Below, one piece after another: positions 39,048 through 48,266 of a stretch of DNA of 64,000 nucleotides. Positions within the stretch are counted from its first letter, which is position 1. Each line of letters opens with the position of its first letter. Under the pieces are notes generated by a model. That model searched no databases. It saw only the letters and a list, made by a program, of their open reading frames with translations, and was not told where the DNA came from. The position numbers were made by a program, and so were the translations under genes. Location of the stretch: NCBI GenBank assembly GCA_002162795.1, contig MAAY01000055.1, positions 1 through 64,000 on the forward strand, given 5' to 3'. The DNA is from Rhodobacterales bacterium 56_14_T64 (GTDB taxonomy: Bacteria > Pseudomonadota > Alphaproteobacteria > Rhodobacterales > Rhodobacteraceae).

Positions 39048-39338
39048 CATGTCCAGGGACATTGCCCTGCGATTTCGTCATATTCTGTAGTGCTTTCTAT
39101 TCGGAGGCCGTGAATAGAGAGGTGGTACCACCAAAACGGAAGCGGACGGGAGTTCTAAGCCCCGTGCGTGAAATGCATCCTGTTGCGCCCCGTGCCAAGG
39201 GGGTCCTGATCCTGGTGCTGGGGGTGTCAGGCCCAACGGTAATCGCGATTGCCGACAGTCTGTTATATATTTCAGAATATCATCTAAACAGAGCGCACGC
39301 CCATGGCGCAATGGGATGTAACAAGCCCAAAATGCAAA
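39048..39338. other. Intergenic stretch without a gene, containing a 12-bp palindrome
   Basis: Between two terminators. No frame here has support. It contains the perfect palindrome GGTGGTACCACC at 39121-39132 and a 9-base direct repeat GCCCCGTGC (39159-39167 and 39187-39195). Purpose unknown. Confidence 0.5.
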
Positions 39339-39364
39339 GGCGCCTGCGAGGTGTCGCAGGCGCC
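39339..39364 (-). terminator. Terminator hairpin after carboxypeptidase M32 gene
   Basis: GGCGCCTGCGA and TCGCAGGCGCC form a perfect 11-bp stem with a 4-base loop; on the minus strand it is followed by TTTGCATTTTG. It lies 54 bp beyond the stop codon. Confidence 0.7.
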
Positions 39365-39417
39365 CAATTGTCCATGTCCACCGTTCTTTGCGGACCGGTT
39401 TTCACGTTACCTGCGCA

Positions 39418-40887
39418 TTACAACTGATAGATTTCGCCGAACTTGGTTTCCAGATAATTCAGCAATGGCTTGTGGCTTGGCTCCATTCCAGCTGCGTGAG
39501 AAATGGTTTCCTTTGGGGACCGCAGACCTCCAAATTGCTGAAGATTGTCTTTTAGCCAACTGGTCGCGCCTGACGTGTCACCCAGAGACAGCTGTTGATC
39601 CAGATCCGGAACCCCCTTGCGCAGTGCCTGGTCCAAGCAACCAGCATAGACATTGCCAAGGCTGTAGGTCGGGAAATAACCAAACAGGCCAACCGACCAA
39701 TGAACATCCTGCAAACAGCCGTTTGAGGGCTTGTCCACCTCATAGCCAAAGTCGGCCTTGAAGCGATCATTCCAGGCACCCTCGAGGTCAGCAACCTGCA
39801 AGTCACCAGACATCAGCGCCCGTTCCAGATCAAACCGCAACATGACGTGCAGATTGTACTGCACCTCGTCAGACTCGGTTCGGATATAGCCGTTGTGCAC
39901 AGTGTTGACCGCAGCATAAAATGCATCTGCGTCTTCAATACCAAAATCACCAAAGACTTCTGTCAACTGACCAAACAGCCAACCGGTAAAGGCTCGTCCA
40001 CGGCCAATTTGGTTCTCGTAGATCCGGCTTTGGCTCTCGTGCACGCCCATCGACACACCACTGCCCAGTGGCGTCAGCAAATAGGCCTTGTCGATATTCT
40101 GCTCATAGCAGGCGTGGCCAACTTCGTGGATGGTGGAGTAGATGCAGTTGAAAGGGTCATCGGCACTGGTGCGTGTGGTGATACGAACGTCCAACCCGCT
40201 GCCTGAACTGAACGGATGAACTGCCTTATCCACCCGACCGTGGTTCATGTCATAACCAAACGCCTTGGCCAGTTTGCGGGCCAGCTTCATCTGCTTGGGT
40301 TCGTCAAACAAACCGACCAGCCCCTTGGGCGTTGGCTTATCCAATACCGCTGCACGAAGGGCCACCAAGCGCGGTCGCATCGCATCAAAGATGTCCGCAA
40401 TCTGTGCGCTGGTGGTGCCGTGCTCGTAATCTTCGATCATGGCATCATACAGATTGCCACCAGCGGCCAAGGCAGCGCCCTCTTCCCGTTTCAGCGCTAC
40501 TACCTCTTGCAGCACCGGCACAAAGGCAGCCACGTCTTCATCCGCGCGCGCAGCGGCCCATTTGCCCTGTGCCTCGGAGGTGAGCTGCGCCAATTTCTTA
40601 GCCAGATCAGCGGGCACTTTCAGAGCGCGATCATAGCCACGGCGGATTTCACGCAGTTGGGCGGCACCCGCCTCGTCCGGAGCTTGGGCTGTCTCAAGCC
40701 AGTCGCCAACACGTGGGTCCATTCGGCGGGCATGTAAGACGGATTCAATCGCCGCCATTTCTTCGCCACGCTGGGACGCAGCGCCGCGTGGCATCATGGT
40801 TTCCTGGTCCCAACCCAACCGGCCGGCAACCTGCCCCAGGGCCTGGGTATCACGCTGGAAACTCATCAGTTCGTCAAATGCGCTCAT
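39418..40887 (-). CDS. Carboxypeptidase M32 (Taq-type thermostable carboxypeptidase)
   Basis: 489 residues, the usual M32 length. The metal site is HEVGH (254-258) with the downstream Glu in MGVHESQSRIYENQIGRG; DVRITTRTS and the HPFSSG motif are also family markers. A cytoplasmic metallocarboxypeptidase that trims C-terminal residues from peptides. It starts 2 bp after the ctaA stop. Confidence 0.93.
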   Translation of the reverse strand: MSAFDELMSFQRDTQALGQVAGRLGWDQETMMPRGAASQRGEEMAAIESVLHARRMDPRVGDWLETAQAPDEAGAAQLREIRRGYDRALKVPADLAKKLAQLTSEAQGKWAAARADEDVAAFVPVLQEVVALKREEGAALAAGGNLYDAMIEDYEHGTTSAQIADIFDAMRPRLVALRAAVLDKPTPKGLVGLFDEPKQMKLARKLAKAFGYDMNHGRVDKAVHPFSSGSGLDVRITTRTSADDPFNCIYSTIHEVGHACYEQNIDKAYLLTPLGSGVSMGVHESQSRIYENQIGRGRAFTGWLFGQLTEVFGDFGIEDADAFYAAVNTVHNGYIRTESDEVQYNLHVMLRFDLERALMSGDLQVADLEGAWNDRFKADFGYEVDKPSNGCLQDVHWSVGLFGYFPTYSLGNVYAGCLDQALRKGVPDLDQQLSLGDTSGATSWLKDNLQQFGGLRSPKETISHAAGMEPSHKPLLNYLETKFGEIYQL

Positions 40888-40889
40888 GT

Positions 40890-42035
40890 TCAGATGTCCT
40901 TGATCGAAGTGGTAATGGGATAAGCAGAAAGAAAGCGGGCCCGTAGGATCAGGACCCAGAGGATCACCGCCATTAGTTGGTGTAAAATAGCGGCCGGCCA
41001 GGGGGCGCCGTAGACAACGGTAACAATGCCCAGAACGATCTGTAGCAGCAAACTTGCAAATACGGCGTGAAAGGCATTTTGCGTTATTGGGTGTGCGCTA
41101 GTGCGTCCGCGTAGCCAAACCACTACGCCAAATGCCATCAAAAGGTAGCCACTGACACGGTGAATAAATTGAGCCAAGCCGGGACTTTCAAAAAAATTTC
41201 GCCACATGGGTTCCAGCATCATGGCGTCTTGCGGAATTACCTGTCCGCCCATCAGTGGCCAATCTGTATATGACCGACCGGCGTCGATCCCAGCCACCAG
41301 CGCGCCAAGAATGACTTGCAAGAATGCAAAGTGCAACAGCCCTGTCGATAGACCAAATAGCTTCTTTTCTTGAGCCCGGCGCGCCTGCATCAGCGCCCGA
41401 TCTTCGCGCGACAACATCAATACATACCGTGCAATGAAGCCAAGAATGACAAAGGCCAAGCCAAGATGAATGGCCAGCCGGTACGAGGCAACGGAGACCA
41501 TGCCCTCGCCCTTTGTCACGCCTGAGGCAACCATCCACCAACCGATGCCACCCTGCACACCGCCTAGCAGCCCTGGCAGGGCCAATCTGCCGGTCCAGCC
41601 GGTCGGGATTTTGCGTGCAACCAGAAAGCCAAGAAAGCCCAGCGCCCAGATCAGTCCCATCACGCGACCCAACTGCCGGTGGCTCCACTCCCACCAATAG
41701 ATCGATTTAAAGTCGTCGAGCTGCATCCATTGGTTTTCAATGCGCCACTGATCGATCTGTTGGTATTTGTCGAACTCTGCTTGCCAGTCAGCCTCGCTCA
41801 ACGGTGGCATCGCACCGGTCACCGGTTTCCACTCGGTTATCGACAGGCCGCTGTCGGTCAGCCGGGTCAGCCCGCCAACAACAATCATCGCCACCACCAG
41901 CGCAAACAGCACCATCAGCCAAGCCCGGATGGCCCGTCGGGCGCCACCGCTGTCACGATCAATCAGACCAGGCGTCACCTCGGGTGAATCCGAGCGCTCG
42001 CCGTCGACTTCTTCAAAAATGCTGCGCTTGCTCAT
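40890..42035 (-). CDS. ctaA: Heme A synthase (COX15/CtaA)
   Basis: 381 residues with about eight membrane helices in two four-helix bundles. Alphaproteobacterial COX15-type markers include GGLTRLTDSGLSITEWKPVTGAMPPL, the heme-ligand region YWWEWSHRQLGR, RLAIHLGLAF and FIHRVSGYLL. It oxidises heme O to heme A for aa3-type oxidase. The N-terminal 40 residues are cytoplasmic and charged. Confidence 0.94.
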   Translation of the reverse strand: MSKRSIFEEVDGERSDSPEVTPGLIDRDSGGARRAIRAWLMVLFALVVAMIVVGGLTRLTDSGLSITEWKPVTGAMPPLSEADWQAEFDKYQQIDQWRIENQWMQLDDFKSIYWWEWSHRQLGRVMGLIWALGFLGFLVARKIPTGWTGRLALPGLLGGVQGGIGWWMVASGVTKGEGMVSVASYRLAIHLGLAFVILGFIARYVLMLSREDRALMQARRAQEKKLFGLSTGLLHFAFLQVILGALVAGIDAGRSYTDWPLMGGQVIPQDAMMLEPMWRNFFESPGLAQFIHRVSGYLLMAFGVVVWLRGRTSAHPITQNAFHAVFASLLLQIVLGIVTVVYGAPWPAAILHQLMAVILWVLILRARFLSAYPITTSIKDI

Positions 42036-42094
42036 GCTTGCCTCGTCTTATTTAGTGCCACGCTAGATCCCTGCCCCCAAGAGGTCCAGCCAGC

Positions 42095-42844
42095 TTATTC
42101 GTCGCCGCGCTGTTTCCAGCGTACCATCTGACGCATCACCCCATGCAGCATCTGCACATCCGCGCTTGTCAGTGACATCCGGCTCCACAAATTGCGCAGG
42201 TTGAGCTTCATGTTTGGTGCCTTCTCGGTCGGGAAAAAGAAACCTGCCTGCCCCAACCGCTCCTCGTAATGGTCAGAGAGTTTCTCAATTTCAACACCAG
42301 TGGCCCAACTGGATTTGCCCATCTCGACAGTCTCGTGCTCGATTTCGGCCACTTGGCGCTGCCATTCATAGGCTGTCAGCAGCACGCATTGACCCAGGTT
42401 CAAGGATCCATAAGCCGGGTTCACCGGCACCGAAATAATGGCGTTGGCCTTGGCCACGTCTTCGTTTTCCAGCCCAGCGCGTTCGGGTCCAAACATCACC
42501 GCGACTTTTTCGCCGGCAGCAATCTTCTGAGCTGCCAGTTTCATTGCAGCTTCGGGGCTGTACACAGGTTTGGTCAATCCGCGCTGTCGTGCAGTGGTGG
42601 CAAAGACAAAGGAACAATCCGCCAGCGCATCCGGCACATCCGGGCTCAGCAGTGCCTCGTCCAGCAAGCGCCCAGCGCCCGAGGCCATGGCAACCGCCTT
42701 GGGACTGGGCCAGCCGTCACGCGGTGCCACAATGCGCATACGGTCCAAACCAAAGTTCCACATTGCACGCGCGGCAGCGCCGATATTCTCGCCCATCTGC
42801 GGGCGCACCAAAACAAAAGCAGGCTGTGGGGTCTGACTGGGCAT
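42095..42844 (-). CDS. tRNA/rRNA 2'-O-methyltransferase (TrmJ-like, SPOUT)
   Basis: 249 residues of the TrmH/SpoU superfamily: FVLVRPQMGENIGAAARAMWNFGL (motif 1), VMFGPERAGLENEDV (motif 2) and VPVNPAYGSLNLGQCVLLTAYEW (motif 3, trefoil knot). TrmJ methylates position 32 of certain tRNAs; assignment to TrmJ rather than a related rRNA enzyme is likely but not certain. The ATG at MPSQTPQPAF has GAGAG upstream and precedes motif 1 as in relatives. Confidence 0.87.
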   Translation of the reverse strand: MPSQTPQPAFVLVRPQMGENIGAAARAMWNFGLDRMRIVAPRDGWPSPKAVAMASGAGRLLDEALLSPDVPDALADCSFVFATTARQRGLTKPVYSPEAAMKLAAQKIAAGEKVAVMFGPERAGLENEDVAKANAIISVPVNPAYGSLNLGQCVLLTAYEWQRQVAEIEHETVEMGKSSWATGVEIEKLSDHYEERLGQAGFFFPTEKAPNMKLNLRNLWSRMSLTSADVQMLHGVMRQMVRWKQRGDE

Positions 42845-43004
42845 GTTACTCTCACTGAAATTTCGCCCCGATCTAATCCGCAATTGCCGCCAGAGCAAGA
42901 TCTGGTGCTTTTGCTGCGCCTCATTTACCCTGTCAGCACCTTAAAAACTTGCGCAAACGGCGTTATTCGCTAAATAGCGGCAAGACATCACAAGGACCGC
43001 ACCC

Positions 43005-43625
43005 ATGGACAGCCCCGAGCAGCCGCAGATCTATCTGATCACACCGCCAAGTTTCGAACTGGGCCAGTTCCCGGATCAGGTGGCCAAAGTTTTGGATTCC
43101 ACCGACGTTGCTTGCCTGCGATTGGACATGGCCAGTCGCGACGAAGACACCCTGAGCCGGGCAGCAGATGCCTTGCGTGAGGTCACTCATGCCCGTGACG
43201 TCGCCATTGTGATTTCCGACCACCAGATCCTGGCCGAGCGGCTGGGACTGGACGGTGTGCATCTAACAGATTCCGCCCGTTCTGTGCGGGCAACCCGCAA
43301 GGCAATGGGCGCTGACGCAATCGTAGGTTGCTTCTGCGGTGCCTCTAACCACGACGGTATTTCGGCAGCCGAGGCAGGTGCTGATTACGTCAGCTTTGGT
43401 CCGGTTGGCACCTCTGGCCTTGGGGATGGCGCCATTGCCGAAACTGAGTTGTTTCAATGGTGGTCCGAGATGATCGAAGTGCCCATGGTGGCCGAAGGCG
43501 GGTTGACCGAGGATCTGGTCCGTCACTTGACCCCCTACACTGACTTTTTCGGTTTTGGCGATGAGATCTGGCGTGAGGGCGATCCGGTTGCAGCACTTAA
43601 ACGCTTAACTGCCGCAATGGGCTAA
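43005..43625 (+). CDS. Thiamine-phosphate synthase/TenI-like protein
   Basis: 206 residues of the TMP-synthase/TenI barrel family: IYLITPPSFELG at the start, LGLDGVHL, ADYVSFGPV and VPMVAEGGLT. The pyrophosphate loop reads GPVGTSGLGDGAIA where ThiE normally has a GPxxPTxTK-type loop, so the threonine/lysine ligands are not evident. It may be a diverged ThiE or a paralogue with another role. No other thiamine gene is adjacent. AAGGA lies eight bases before the ATG. Confidence 0.75.
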   Translation: MDSPEQPQIYLITPPSFELGQFPDQVAKVLDSTDVACLRLDMASRDEDTLSRAADALREVTHARDVAIVISDHQILAERLGLDGVHLTDSARSVRATRKAMGADAIVGCFCGASNHDGISAAEAGADYVSFGPVGTSGLGDGAIAETELFQWWSEMIEVPMVAEGGLTEDLVRHLTPYTDFFGFGDEIWREGDPVAALKRLTAAMG

Positions 43626-43632
43626 GCCCTCT

Positions 43633-44784
43633 CTACAGAAACACCCGTTCGACAAACCAATAGGCTCCGATCACCGCAATGGTGATCGAGGCCGGTATCG
43701 CCACCCGACCGCGATATTTGGGGTGGGAGCAGAACCAAAACCCAACTGTGGCAAACGCAATTGCAATAACGGTAAGTTGGCCCAGCTCAACGCCAACGTT
43801 AAAACCAATCAACGCGGCCATAAATTGATCTCGCGGCAATCCGAATTCGCCCAGCACTGCGGCAAAGCCAAGCCCGTGCAGCAGACCAAAGCCAAAAATC
43901 ACCAGTGGACGCCAGGCGGTGAGGTGGCGGGTAAAGATGTTCTCCACTGCCACATAGACTATGGATGCCGCAATCAGCGGCTCGACGATGCCAGCAGGCA
44001 CCTGTACCCAGCCCAGCGCGCCCAACGCGAGGGTAATGGTATGCGCCACAGTGAAGGCGCTGATCTGCCACAGCAGGGGCCGTAGCCGAGCGCTGAGAAA
44101 GAACAATCCCAGCACAAACAGGATGTGATCAAGCCCCTTGGGTAGGATGTGCTCAAACCCTACTGGCAAATAGTCGACAAAGGCCTCTGCCGGAGATATC
44201 GCCGCGCCGCCGCTCAGCGGGATGGAGGGTGTGATCTCGCCACCCTGCAAGAAACCGGTATAGGGTTCCTCTACCCCGTTCTGCCGCAACACCACGCCGC
44301 CTGACCCCTTGGGCCAAAACAGCGTCAGGCTACGTGCGTTTGCCGGGATGGTTCCGTTGAGCATGAGATATGAGGCGCGCGGCACCTCAATATCTCCGGC
44401 GTCGGGTATGATCACCTCTGTGACGCTGAGCTCCACACGTCCCTTAGCGACGAGTTCCACCGTTTCCAGCCACTCCTCGGCAAATTGGCGCACCATCGGT
44501 TCCAGTTCATCCTGCTCCAATTCCCGCAGGCTGTCATAATCGGTAGCCTGCGCCGCCTGATTGGTATCCTCCATCCCATCCAGATTGATGCCGGCTACAA
44601 ACGCTTCGATGTTCAAACGCAAATCCAAGGCAATCTGACCGTCCTCAACCCTGAAGTCGGCGATTGTTGGCGTCACCTCATGGGCTCGTCCCTGTGACAG
44701 CAGTGTGATCAAGGCCAGACTTGACACCAACAGCACAACTGCCAGCCTGTTGCCCAGTCTCCATAAGGTCTTGCCTATGCCCAT
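43633..44784 (-). CDS. HupE/UreJ-family membrane protein
   Basis: 383 residues. A signal anchor (about 14-33) is followed by a soluble extracytoplasmic region (about 34-200) and a C-terminal block of six to seven membrane helices with GFEHILPKGLDHILFVLGLFFLS and GFGLLHGLGFA, the His-rich HupE/UreJ_2 signature. Members transport or handle nickel/cobalt or other metals. Its ATG lies on the other side of, and overlapping, the start of the DUF4198 gene on the opposite strand. Confidence 0.82.
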   Translation of the reverse strand: MGIGKTLWRLGNRLAVVLLVSSLALITLLSQGRAHEVTPTIADFRVEDGQIALDLRLNIEAFVAGINLDGMEDTNQAAQATDYDSLRELEQDELEPMVRQFAEEWLETVELVAKGRVELSVTEVIIPDAGDIEVPRASYLMLNGTIPANARSLTLFWPKGSGGVVLRQNGVEEPYTGFLQGGEITPSIPLSGGAAISPAEAFVDYLPVGFEHILPKGLDHILFVLGLFFLSARLRPLLWQISAFTVAHTITLALGALGWVQVPAGIVEPLIAASIVYVAVENIFTRHLTAWRPLVIFGFGLLHGLGFAAVLGEFGLPRDQFMAALIGFNVGVELGQLTVIAIAFATVGFWFCSHPKYRGRVAIPASITIAVIGAYWFVERVFL

Positions 44785-45586
44785 TTGCCTGTCCTGCCGT
44801 CTTGTTTTTGCTTTTGTCGGCCTGGTTCTAACCACCCTGCCCGCTCTTTCGCACGAGTTTTGGATTGAACCGCAGAAATATCAAGTTGATTCAGGTCGGC
44901 CGGTGATTGCTGATTTGCGGAATGGGCAGAAATTCACTGGTAGCAAGCTGGTCTATTTTGCCCGACGCACCCGGCGCTTTGATATTATGCAGGGGGATCA
45001 GGTCACACCATATCAGGGCCGCATGGGGGATCTGCCGGCATTCCATTTGGACCAGATTGATGACGGGCTTTTGGTCATTAGTCATGAAACAGTGCCAGAG
45101 ACCCTAACTTATGAGACTTGGGAGATGTTTCAGGCTTTTGTCACGCACAAAGGTTTTGTCGGTATCATCCAGAGTCATCACGCGCGTGGCCTGCCAGAGC
45201 AAGATTTCACTGAAACCTATTCGCGCCACGCCAAGGCACTGATTGCAATTGGGGATGGCACTGGCACCGATAGCCTACAGGGTATGGAGACTGAGTTTGT
45301 TGCCTTGGCCAACCCCTATACCGATGATCTGTCCTTGGGTATACCCGTCCAGCTGTTCTATCAGGGCCAACCGCGTGCCGAGACCCAGGTCGAGGTTTTT
45401 GAACGGGCCCCTGATGGCACCGTGTCAATTTTCCTGCGCCACACCGATATTCAAGGCTACGCGCTGATCCCGGTAAAGGCAGGCCACACCTACCTGTTAG
45501 ACGCGGTGGTCATTCGGCCAGCCCCAAAAGCAGAGGGACCGGTTTGGCAATCTCTCTGGGCCGCGCTGACATTTGCCGTGCCCTGA
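44777..45586 (+). CDS. DUF4198 periplasmic protein
   Basis: 269 residues with a signal peptide (about 1-26, ending LPALSHEFW). The mature protein has the DUF4198 pattern: HEFWIEPQKYQV at the start, a beta-rich core and VPVQLFYQGQP-like and DGTVSIFLRHTDIQGYALIPVKAGHTYLLDAVV segments near the end. Relatives serve in nickel/cobalt uptake (NikK-like). Its partner across the overlapping start is a HupE/UreJ protein, which supports a metal-related role. AAGG stands eight bases before the ATG. Confidence 0.8.
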   Translation: MPICLSCRLVFAFVGLVLTTLPALSHEFWIEPQKYQVDSGRPVIADLRNGQKFTGSKLVYFARRTRRFDIMQGDQVTPYQGRMGDLPAFHLDQIDDGLLVISHETVPETLTYETWEMFQAFVTHKGFVGIIQSHHARGLPEQDFTETYSRHAKALIAIGDGTGTDSLQGMETEFVALANPYTDDLSLGIPVQLFYQGQPRAETQVEVFERAPDGTVSIFLRHTDIQGYALIPVKAGHTYLLDAVVIRPAPKAEGPVWQSLWAALTFAVP

Positions 45587-45634
45587 CAGCTGTTGCGACT
45601 TGCGATGTGACACAAAAATAGGCAGAACACGCAA

Positions 45635-46543
45635 ATGACCAAAACCTCCGATCAGTCCGACCCCAATATTCTCTGCATTGGCTCCGTCCTGTGGGACATC
45701 ATTGGCCGATCACCCGTGGAAATGCATCACGGCGCTGACATGCCGGGGCGCATCAGTCGCCTGCCCGGTGGTGTTGCGATGAATATTGCAATGACCTTGG
45801 CTCGTTTTGGCCTCAAACCCGCGTTGCTCAGCGCCATTGGCCGCGACGACGAAGGCAACGAGCTGATCACGGCCTGCACTCGTCTTGGATTGATCACCGA
45901 CTATCTCTACCGCTCCGAGGATTTGCCGACCGACCGCTACATGGCGGTTGAAGGGGCCAATGGGCTGATTGCCGCCATTGCAGACGCCCACTCTCTCGAA
46001 GCTGCCGGGGATAAAATCTTACGCCCCCTACACGATGGCAGCCTCGGCTCGGTCGAGCAGCCCTATGCCGGTCCAGTGGCACTGGACGGCAACCTGACCC
46101 TGTCGCTGCTGGATGACATCGCCAATGATCCCGCCTTTGCCGCCGCCGACCTGCGTGTCGCGCCGGCCTCGCCGGGCAAGGCAGAACGGCTGCGCCCATT
46201 CCTGACCCACAACCGGGGCACGCTTTACGTCAATCTCGAAGAAGCCGGGCTGCTGTGCCAGGCCGAATTCATCGACAGCGAAACCGCCGCATTGGCCATG
46301 CTGGAACGCGGCGCCGCCCGCGTTCTGGTCACTGACGGTGGCAGTTCCGCCACCGAGGCTGGCCCAAATGCCCCCATCACACTTACTCCGCCCCGCGTCA
46401 CAGTCGCCCGTGTGACCGGAGCCGGAGATACCTTTATGGCTGCCCATATCGCTGCCGAGGCGCGTGGAGAAACCCACGAGACCGCCCTGGCATCTGCCCT
46501 TAAGGCCGCCGCTACCTATGTTTCCGGAGAACCACCCCTGTGA
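45635..46543 (+). CDS. psuK: PfkB-family carbohydrate kinase, probable pseudouridine kinase
   Basis: 302 residues of the ribokinase family: LPGGVAMNIAMTLARFG near the N-terminus and the ATP/anion-hole motif RVTGAGDTFMAAHIAAEA with the catalytic Asp. The direct overlap with psuG points to phosphorylation of pseudouridine to its 5'-phosphate. The ribosome-binding site is weak. Confidence 0.88.
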   Translation: MTKTSDQSDPNILCIGSVLWDIIGRSPVEMHHGADMPGRISRLPGGVAMNIAMTLARFGLKPALLSAIGRDDEGNELITACTRLGLITDYLYRSEDLPTDRYMAVEGANGLIAAIADAHSLEAAGDKILRPLHDGSLGSVEQPYAGPVALDGNLTLSLLDDIANDPAFAAADLRVAPASPGKAERLRPFLTHNRGTLYVNLEEAGLLCQAEFIDSETAALAMLERGAARVLVTDGGSSATEAGPNAPITLTPPRVTVARVTGAGDTFMAAHIAAEARGETHETALASALKAAATYVSGEPPL

Positions 46544-47454
46544 TCGATATCCAATATTCTGCCGAAGTACAGGCAGCCAAATCTGCCGGTACCGCAATTG
46601 TGGCGCTGGAAAGCACTATCATCACCCACGGCATGCCCTACCCGCAAAACGTCGAGGTGGCCACTTTGGTCGAACAGGATATCCGTCAGGCTGGTGCTAC
46701 TCCAGCTACTATTGCTGTGCTCGACGGGTGCTTGCATGTCGGGCTCGAAGCCGACCAGCTGCAGGCGCTGGGTCAGGCCACCGGTGTCGCCAAGCTGTCG
46801 CGCGCAGATTTCGCCGCCTGTCTGGCCACTGGCGGCACTGGCGCCACCACTGTCGCGGCCACGATGATTGCCGCGCATCTGGCAGGCATTGAAGTCTTCG
46901 CCACCGGCGGTATCGGCGGTGTACACAAAGGCGCGGAGCAGTCATTTGATATCTCGGCCGACCTGATGGAACTGGCCGCGACGCCGGTCACTGTGGTGGC
47001 CGCTGGTGCCAAGGCAATACTCGACGTGCCCAAAACCCTGGAGGTGCTGGAAACTCAGGGTGTGCCGGTCATCGCCTACGGCCAAGACAGCTTTCCGGCC
47101 TTCTGGTCGGCGCAATCTGATCTCACGGCGCCGCTGCGGATGGACAATGCGATGCAAATCGCCCGCGCCCACAAGATGCGTCAGACTATTGGCCTGCCCG
47201 GAGGCCAGCTGATTGCCAACCCAATCCCCAAGGGCGACGAAATCGCGGCCGATATCCTGGCACCGATCATTGCGCAGGCCCAATCCGAGGCCGACTCGCA
47301 AGGTGTTAGTGGCAAAGGTGTCACTCCATTTTTGTTGCAGCGGATATTTGAGCTGACCGAAGGTCGATCGCTGACCGCCAATATCGCCCTGGTGCGCAAC
47401 AATGCCCGGCTGGCGACGCAGATTGCCCGGGAATTAAGCACTCTGCGCACCTGA
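46540..47454 (+). CDS. psuG: Pseudouridine-5'-phosphate glycosidase
   Basis: 304 residues with PsuG markers: VALESTIITHGMPYPQN near the start, ATTVAATMIAAHLAGIEVFATGGIGGVHKG, and GQDSFPAFW. It splits pseudouridine 5'-phosphate into uracil and ribose 5-phosphate. The GTG start overlaps the psuK stop by 4 bp (GTGA), so the two are translationally coupled. Usual family length. Confidence 0.94.
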   Translation: MIDIQYSAEVQAAKSAGTAIVALESTIITHGMPYPQNVEVATLVEQDIRQAGATPATIAVLDGCLHVGLEADQLQALGQATGVAKLSRADFAACLATGGTGATTVAATMIAAHLAGIEVFATGGIGGVHKGAEQSFDISADLMELAATPVTVVAAGAKAILDVPKTLEVLETQGVPVIAYGQDSFPAFWSAQSDLTAPLRMDNAMQIARAHKMRQTIGLPGGQLIANPIPKGDEIAADILAPIIAQAQSEADSQGVSGKGVTPFLLQRIFELTEGRSLTANIALVRNNARLATQIARELSTLRT

Positions 47455-47534
47455 TCTACACAGATTGGAGAGCCACCATTGCAGCTGCTCTGCAAACTTC
47501 CTAGGTTGCAACCGACCAACAGCGAAAAAGACAG

Positions 47535-48224
47535 ATGACAACGCCATTTGACCATGAACCCCACCGTCGCCCGGGCCTGTTTGCACGGCTGCGATCTTCG
47601 TTTCTGACCGGCATCGTGGTGATCGCTCCGGTGGGGCTGACAATATGGCTGTTGTGGTCGATCATGGGCTGGGTCGACAGTGTTGTGCTGCCACTGGTGC
47701 CTGCCACCATTCTCCCCGAGAAATACATAGGCATTAACCTGCGCGGCATCGGGCTGATCATCTTTTTCCTGTTCACCATCGTGATTGGCTGGATCGCCAA
47801 AGGCATCCTTGGTCGCTCGCTTATTGGTTTTGGGGAAAGTCTGGTCGAGCGAATGCCTGTGGTCCGTACGATCTATTCCGGTATCAAGCAAATCTCGGAA
47901 ACCGTGTTTGCTCAGACCGAGCGTAGTTTTGAAAAGGCCTGTTTAATTCAATACCCGCGCCCAGGAATCTGGGCCATTGGCTTTGTTTCGACCGTCGCCA
48001 AGGGCGAAGTACTTGAACGCGCAAACCCTCGCGGAAATTTGATGAGCATCTTCCTTCCGACTACTCCGAACCCAACCTCGGGCTTTTTGTTGTTCTTGCC
48101 AGAAGAAGACGTGATGGAACTGGACATGAGCGTTGAAGACGCAGCCAAACTGGTGATCTCGGCAGGCCTGGTTTACCCAAACTCCAGAGACCCCAGTCAG
48201 CCACCATCGCCGAACACCGACTAA
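47535..48224 (+). CDS. DUF502 membrane protein
   Basis: 229 residues with two membrane helices (about 22-45 and 70-93) joined by a short periplasmic loop, then the DUF502 motifs SLVERMPVVRTIYSGIKQI, FEKACLIQYPRPGIWAIGFVS and LMSIFLPTTPNPTSGFLLFLP. Function unknown. It follows psuG by 80 bp and is convergent with the dehydrogenase gene. Confidence 0.85.
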   Translation: MTTPFDHEPHRRPGLFARLRSSFLTGIVVIAPVGLTIWLLWSIMGWVDSVVLPLVPATILPEKYIGINLRGIGLIIFFLFTIVIGWIAKGILGRSLIGFGESLVERMPVVRTIYSGIKQISETVFAQTERSFEKACLIQYPRPGIWAIGFVSTVAKGEVLERANPRGNLMSIFLPTTPNPTSGFLLFLPEEDVMELDMSVEDAAKLVISAGLVYPNSRDPSQPPSPNTD

Positions 48225-48266
48225 AAGCCACAGTTACCGTCAGCTGAAGGTGCGGGGTTACCCGTC

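Noticed and set aside
39005-39427. 140-codon plus-strand frame after gyrA
   Set aside because: It begins inside the gyrA terminator and crosses the terminator of the opposite gene; no motif.
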